A stretch of DNA of 9,614 nt from an uncultured Burkholderiales bacterium (GTDB taxonomy: Bacteria; Pseudomonadota; Gammaproteobacteria; Burkholderiales; Burkholderiaceae_C). The stretch covers positions 1-9,614 of the forward strand of contig CAISQQ010000166.1 of NCBI GenBank assembly GCA_903887655.1. The letters run 5' to 3'. The notes beneath the pieces are model-generated. The model did no database searches, had not been told where the DNA came from, and saw only the letters and a program-made list of their open reading frames with translations. Position 1 is the first letter of the stretch; each line of letters opens with the position of its first letter. The position numbers and the translations under genes are program-made. Shown in pieces: positions 6,521 through 9,614 of the stretch.

Positions 6521-6542
6521 ATTGAGCACGATGGAGCTCAAT
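6521..6542 (+). promoter_or_regulatory. Leader inverted repeat, hairpin or operator
   Basis: ATTGAGC (6521-6527) and GCTCAAT (6536-6542) are exact reverse complements with an 8-base loop. They lie about 17-38 bases downstream of the predicted transcription start. It could be an RNA hairpin in the leader or a repressor site just after the promoter. There is no T-run after it, so it is not an ordinary terminator. Confidence 0.4.
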
Positions 6543-6630
6543 GCACCTTGATTCTGGCTGATGGTGAACTGGGCCCACCGCGGGTGCTAGAGCTCCAAGA
6601 CTTTGGAAAATCTCTTGTGGAGACGGTGTC

Positions 6631-8052
6631 ATGAAGACGATCAAACAATTCACTCTGGGGTTGAGTCTGACCCTGTTGTGGCTGCTCTGGGTCCCACCCT
6701 GCGCAGCAGATCAGTCGGGCGAGTGGCGGCTGGATTCGCGTTTTGGCTACGGTCCCTCTGCGGCCAAAGAAGAGCGATCGAGCGATGTGAAAACCCTTGC
6801 TGTCTCGCGTCTCAAAGATGCGTGGCTCGCCTCGCAGCAAGAGCCCTCTATTCCCGAGCCCCTCAGTATTTTGAAGACCTCACTCCCCGACGCCTTTGAG
6901 CGGTGGAGGGAGCAAAGAAACGCAAATGCTCAGCAAAAAGATGGTGATACACAGAGCCGCGAATTCACCAAAAACATGAGCCGCTCCGCCATGGCTTGGC
7001 GGGTTTACCAATGCACTCACAGTGAAGCGGAGAATCCGCTCTTGGCCAAAATGACCGAGTTTTGGTTCAACCATTTCAATGTCTACACCTACAAGGGCTC
7101 AGTACAACCCTTCATTGGCGACTATTTGATCCATGCCATCCGCCCCCATGCCTTGGGCAATTTTGAGGATCTCCTCTTGGCCAGTTTCAAGCACCCGGCC
7201 ATGCTTTACTACTTGGACCAGTGGCTCAACGTGTCGGTCGACGCCCCCAATCCTGCCTACCGCATCAAAACCACGGTCAAAGGGGTGAACGAAAACTATG
7301 CCCGCGAAGTCTTGGAGCTCCACACCATGGGGGTGGATGCCGGCTACACCCAAGCCGATGTGCAGTCACTGGCCAAAATTTTGACAGGCTGGACTGTCAG
7401 TCAAAAGGATCCCTCTGGCTCACAGTTCGTGAGCCGCTTGCACGACAAGACCGATAAAACCTTGCTCGGCCAGACCTTCACCCACCAAGGCGCCGAGGAG
7501 GCCGTTGCCGCGTTAAAGCTCTTGGCTGCACAGCCCCAAACCGCGCACCGGGTGTCTCTGCGACTGGCGCAGTGGTTTGTCTCCGACCACCCATCGGAGC
7601 GGCTCGTGGACTCCATGGCCAAGACCTTTATAGAGAGTCACGGCAACATCCTCCAAGTCATGACCACCCTGATGGAGTCCGATGAGACCTGGGACCCCAA
7701 GAGCGAACTGCTCAAAACCCCGATGGATTTTGTCTGCTCGGCCCTCACCCTGGCCGGCGGCGCCAAGGACCTCAAAGACTACACCGCGGCCATCACGTTT
7801 TTGGCGAACTCGGGCCAGCCCATGAATGCGTGGCAAACACCGGACGGCTACAGCACCCTGGCCGATCAATGGATCTCGGCCGAGGCCTTATCTAGGAGAG
7901 CTGATTTTGCGTTCTCTGTTGGCCCCAGGGTTCAAAACCCACGCACGGTGCTCGATTGGATGACTGAACCCACCCGAAGCATCATTGAAAAAGAAAAGCC
8001 GGGCCTTCAAGCAGCGTTCTCGATGGCCAGTCCAGACTTCATGCACAAATAG
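6631..8052 (+). CDS. DUF1800 domain protein, exported
   Basis: A 473-residue protein matching the DUF1800 family (PF08811) across its length. It shows the opening LDSRFGYGPS (about 34-43, family L-x-R-x-GYGP), the helical MTEFWFNHFNV block (141-151), HPAMLYYLDQWLN (188-200), then the most diagnostic stretch GVNENYAREVLELHTMGVD with GYTQADV and LAKILTGW after it (218-254), and a closing FSMASPDFM. The N-terminus (MKTIKQ, hydrophobic to about residue 20, PPCAA|DQ) is a Sec signal peptide, so it acts outside the cytoplasm. The biochemical function of the family is not established. The start is supported by GGAG eight bases upstream. The DUF1501 gene follows after 32 bases; the two families are repeatedly found side by side and are thought to work together. 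The leader carries a strong promoter and an inverted repeat. Confidence 0.9.
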   Translation: MKTIKQFTLGLSLTLLWLLWVPPCAADQSGEWRLDSRFGYGPSAAKEERSSDVKTLAVSRLKDAWLASQQEPSIPEPLSILKTSLPDAFERWREQRNANAQQKDGDTQSREFTKNMSRSAMAWRVYQCTHSEAENPLLAKMTEFWFNHFNVYTYKGSVQPFIGDYLIHAIRPHALGNFEDLLLASFKHPAMLYYLDQWLNVSVDAPNPAYRIKTTVKGVNENYAREVLELHTMGVDAGYTQADVQSLAKILTGWTVSQKDPSGSQFVSRLHDKTDKTLLGQTFTHQGAEEAVAALKLLAAQPQTAHRVSLRLAQWFVSDHPSERLVDSMAKTFIESHGNILQVMTTLMESDETWDPKSELLKTPMDFVCSALTLAGGAKDLKDYTAAITFLANSGQPMNAWQTPDGYSTLADQWISAEALSRRADFAFSVGPRVQNPRTVLDWMTEPTRSIIEKEKPGLQAAFSMASPDFMHK

Positions 8053-8084
8053 CATAAATAGAGAAATTAAGCGAGCATCAAGCC

Positions 8085-9362
8085 ATGTCCACCTCTCGAC
8101 GCCATTTCCTCCACTTCGGCTCCTCTCTGACCCTCGGGGCCACCGCATGGTCTGTGGCCCATGGCTCGGCCTGGGCCTCAAACAAATCAGCGCTCAACTC
8201 CGATGCCCGCTTGGTGGTTGTGATGCTCAGAGGCGCCTATGATGGCTTGTCGGCTTTTTACCCCTATGCGGACCCCCACTACACCCAACACCGTCCCAAT
8301 ATTGCACTGGGTCGGGGTGAGGCAGAACAAAACAAACCCTATTTGCTCGATGATCAATTCGCACTGCACCCAGCACTCTCGCCATTGATTCCTTTTTGGG
8401 AGAGCAAACGGTTTGCGTTCATCCCCTGTGCGGGTCTCTCCAAGCCCTATCGCTCACACTTTGAGGCTCAGCATTATCTGGAGATCGGCCAAGACGGCAA
8501 AAACGGCGCGGCCAATGGATGGCTTAACCAATTGGCAAGCTTAGAGCGAAGCGCTCAACTCATCGGTGTGGGTGAGGCCAACCCGGAGATACTGAGAGGA
8601 GAACTTGCGGCTCAACTTGTTCCCCGCGGCAACGCGGCCCTTCAGACCGGCGTTTTATCCAACCCCCACCACCGAGAGGTGCTCGAAGACCTCTATGCCA
8701 GGGACCGCTCGTTGAGCCAATTGTTCGCCCAAGGAGAGGGCTCGCGCGTGAGCACGGCGATGGTCCTGAACCAAGCCAAGATGAATGCGGCCTCCGAGCA
8801 AATGATGGCCAACAAGGATGCCGCCCCCCCGTCTGCACTCCTTCAAGACAGCCAGTATTTGGTCACCTTGATGGAGAAAAACCCAGAACTCAAATTTGGC
8901 TTTCTATCGGCCGGTGGGTGGGACACCCACGCCAATCAAGGCAATGAAAAAGGAGCTTTGGCCAATAACTTGAAAAACCTTGGCGAGGCCTTGGCGCACT
9001 TGCAAAACAAACTCCATCAACCCAATGACCTCATCGTGGTGATGAGTGAGTTTGGCCGCACAGTTAGAGAAAATGCCTCTCGCGGCACCGACCACGGCTT
9101 TGGCAACGCGATGATGGTCATGGGACAAAGGGTCAACGGCGGCAAGAGACTGGGACGCTGGGAGGGCCTCAGTCCAGACCATCTCAATGAGACACGCGAT
9201 GTACCGGTGTTTCACGACTATCGCCAAGTGATGTCGACCCTACTGCAAAAGATGTTTCATTTGGACACCCCACAACTCGCACAAGTGTTTCCGTCCTTTG
9301 ATGCCGCCCAATGCGAGCGTTGCAAAGGCTTTGATCTTTCAAAACAGATGTTGATCGACTAA
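8085..9362 (+). CDS. DUF1501 domain protein, Tat-exported
   Basis: A 425-residue protein of the DUF1501 family (PF07394), which belongs to the alkaline-phosphatase/sulfatase-like metalloenzyme group. Visible family blocks are LVVVMLRGAYDGLSAFYP (43-60, D53), GGWDTHANQGNEKGAL (277-291, D280 and H282), LIVVMSEFGRTVREN (316-330, E322) and GTDHGFGNAMMVMG (334-347, D336 and H337). These Asp and His residues are the plausible metal ligands. The N-terminus, with SRRHFLHFGSS, a mild hydrophobic stretch and cleavage at AWA|S, is a twin-arginine signal, so the protein is exported folded, probably with its cofactor bound. It is the second gene of the operon with the DUF1800 protein, likely its functional partner; the substrate is unknown. 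Its ribosome-binding site (GCGAG region) is weak. A small hairpin (9381-9396, TACGG/CCGTA) lies after the stop but lacks a T-run, so termination is unclear. Confidence 0.93.
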   Translation: MSTSRRHFLHFGSSLTLGATAWSVAHGSAWASNKSALNSDARLVVVMLRGAYDGLSAFYPYADPHYTQHRPNIALGRGEAEQNKPYLLDDQFALHPALSPLIPFWESKRFAFIPCAGLSKPYRSHFEAQHYLEIGQDGKNGAANGWLNQLASLERSAQLIGVGEANPEILRGELAAQLVPRGNAALQTGVLSNPHHREVLEDLYARDRSLSQLFAQGEGSRVSTAMVLNQAKMNAASEQMMANKDAAPPSALLQDSQYLVTLMEKNPELKFGFLSAGGWDTHANQGNEKGALANNLKNLGEALAHLQNKLHQPNDLIVVMSEFGRTVRENASRGTDHGFGNAMMVMGQRVNGGKRLGRWEGLSPDHLNETRDVPVFHDYRQVMSTLLQKMFHLDTPQLAQVFPSFDAAQCERCKGFDLSKQMLID

Positions 9363-9533
9363 AGCGCATTAGATTGAGTGTACGGAGCTTGCCGTATCTA
9401 GCGAACAAAAAAATGGTCAACTTGATCTCTTAAGACGCACGACCAAAATATATATCGAACAAGTATTTAAGCTTTATTCAATACTCGCGCGTTTCTTTGA
9501 TGCAGGATTGAATCTGCTTATGGATATTTAAAA

Positions 9534-9547
9534 AAATCTTAAGATTT
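9534..9547. repeat. 14-bp perfect palindrome in the AT-rich right end
   Basis: AAATCTTAAGATTT reads the same on both strands. On the minus strand it is followed by a run of T residues and overlaps the stop codon of the possible partial gene, so it might be a weak terminator; without a loop or GC pairs this is doubtful. It could also be a protein-binding site. The remaining 9363-9533 stretch is AT-richer than the genes to its left and shows no clear gene. Confidence 0.4.
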
Positions 9548-9613
9548 AGGCAGTCCAATATTCAACGGCAGTTGGAATCTTCCCTTTAGGATTCCTCGAA
9601 CAGTAATGTCCTC
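9539..9613 (-). CDS. Possible C-terminal end of an unidentified minus-strand protein, partial
   Basis: On the minus strand one frame is open from the window edge to a TAA at 9539-9541 and gives 24 residues, including TVRGILKGRFQLPLNIGLPK. The alternating hydrophobic and polar residues look like a beta-strand protein end, but 24 open codons can occur by chance. If real it converges on the DUF1501 gene. An inverted repeat inside it (GGAATC 9574-9579, GATTCC 9590-9595) needs no separate explanation. No family is recognised. Confidence 0.3.
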   Translation of the reverse strand, partial: EDITVRGILKGRFQLPLNIGLPKS

Positions 9614-9614
9614 A

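Noticed and set aside
9381..9396. Small hairpin after the DUF1501 gene as a terminator
   Set aside because: Only five pairs and no T-run follows on the + strand, so it is too weak to call a terminator.

Overview
The window looks like chromosome from a betaproteobacterium, most likely Burkholderiales and perhaps a freshwater comamonad. The argument is indirect: an orphan Bug/TctC-type solute-binding protein (a family greatly expanded in that order), moderate-to-high GC coding sequence, and relatives of the other genes that I associate with that group. No rRNA, tRNA, transposase, integrase or CRISPR array is visible. I therefore read it as ordinary chromosome with accessory, mostly export-related genes.

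Layout. (1) Bases 1-93 hold the possible C-terminal end of a + strand gene. (2) Bases 140-2007 are a minus-strand pair: a cupin-fold protein, then a periplasmic Bug-type binding protein. They touch at a TGATG stop/start overlap. In front of the pair is a perfect -10 hexamer lying against a perfect 10-bp inverted repeat. (3) Bases 2361-2753 encode a small secreted protein made of six 16-residue repeats (beta-flower type). It converges on a minus-strand alpha/beta hydrolase (2754-3752), and the two stop codons abut in the palindrome TGATCA. (4) Bases 3826-3862 hold a good intrinsic terminator closing a large minus-strand lipoprotein alpha/beta hydrolase (3884-6199). (5) A gap of about 430 bases holds a 9-bp tandem repeat, an excellent sigma70-type promoter and a leader hairpin. 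(6) The promoter drives a + strand DUF1800-DUF1501 operon (6631-9362), a conserved pair of exported proteins of unknown function. (7) The last 252 bases are AT-richer and may contain the end of a minus-strand gene entering from the right.

How they fit together. Five of the seven complete genes carry export signals: Sec for the Bug protein, the repeat protein and the DUF1800 protein; a lipoprotein signal for the large hydrolase; Tat for the DUF1501 protein. The window is thus largely about envelope or extracellular functions. The DUF1800/DUF1501 pair and the cupin/Bug pair are the only two clear operons. The most unusual items are the beta-flower repeat protein in a proteobacterial context, the cytoplasmic alpha/beta hydrolase that lacks the expected catalytic histidine, and the operator-like repeat in front of the cupin-Bug operon.
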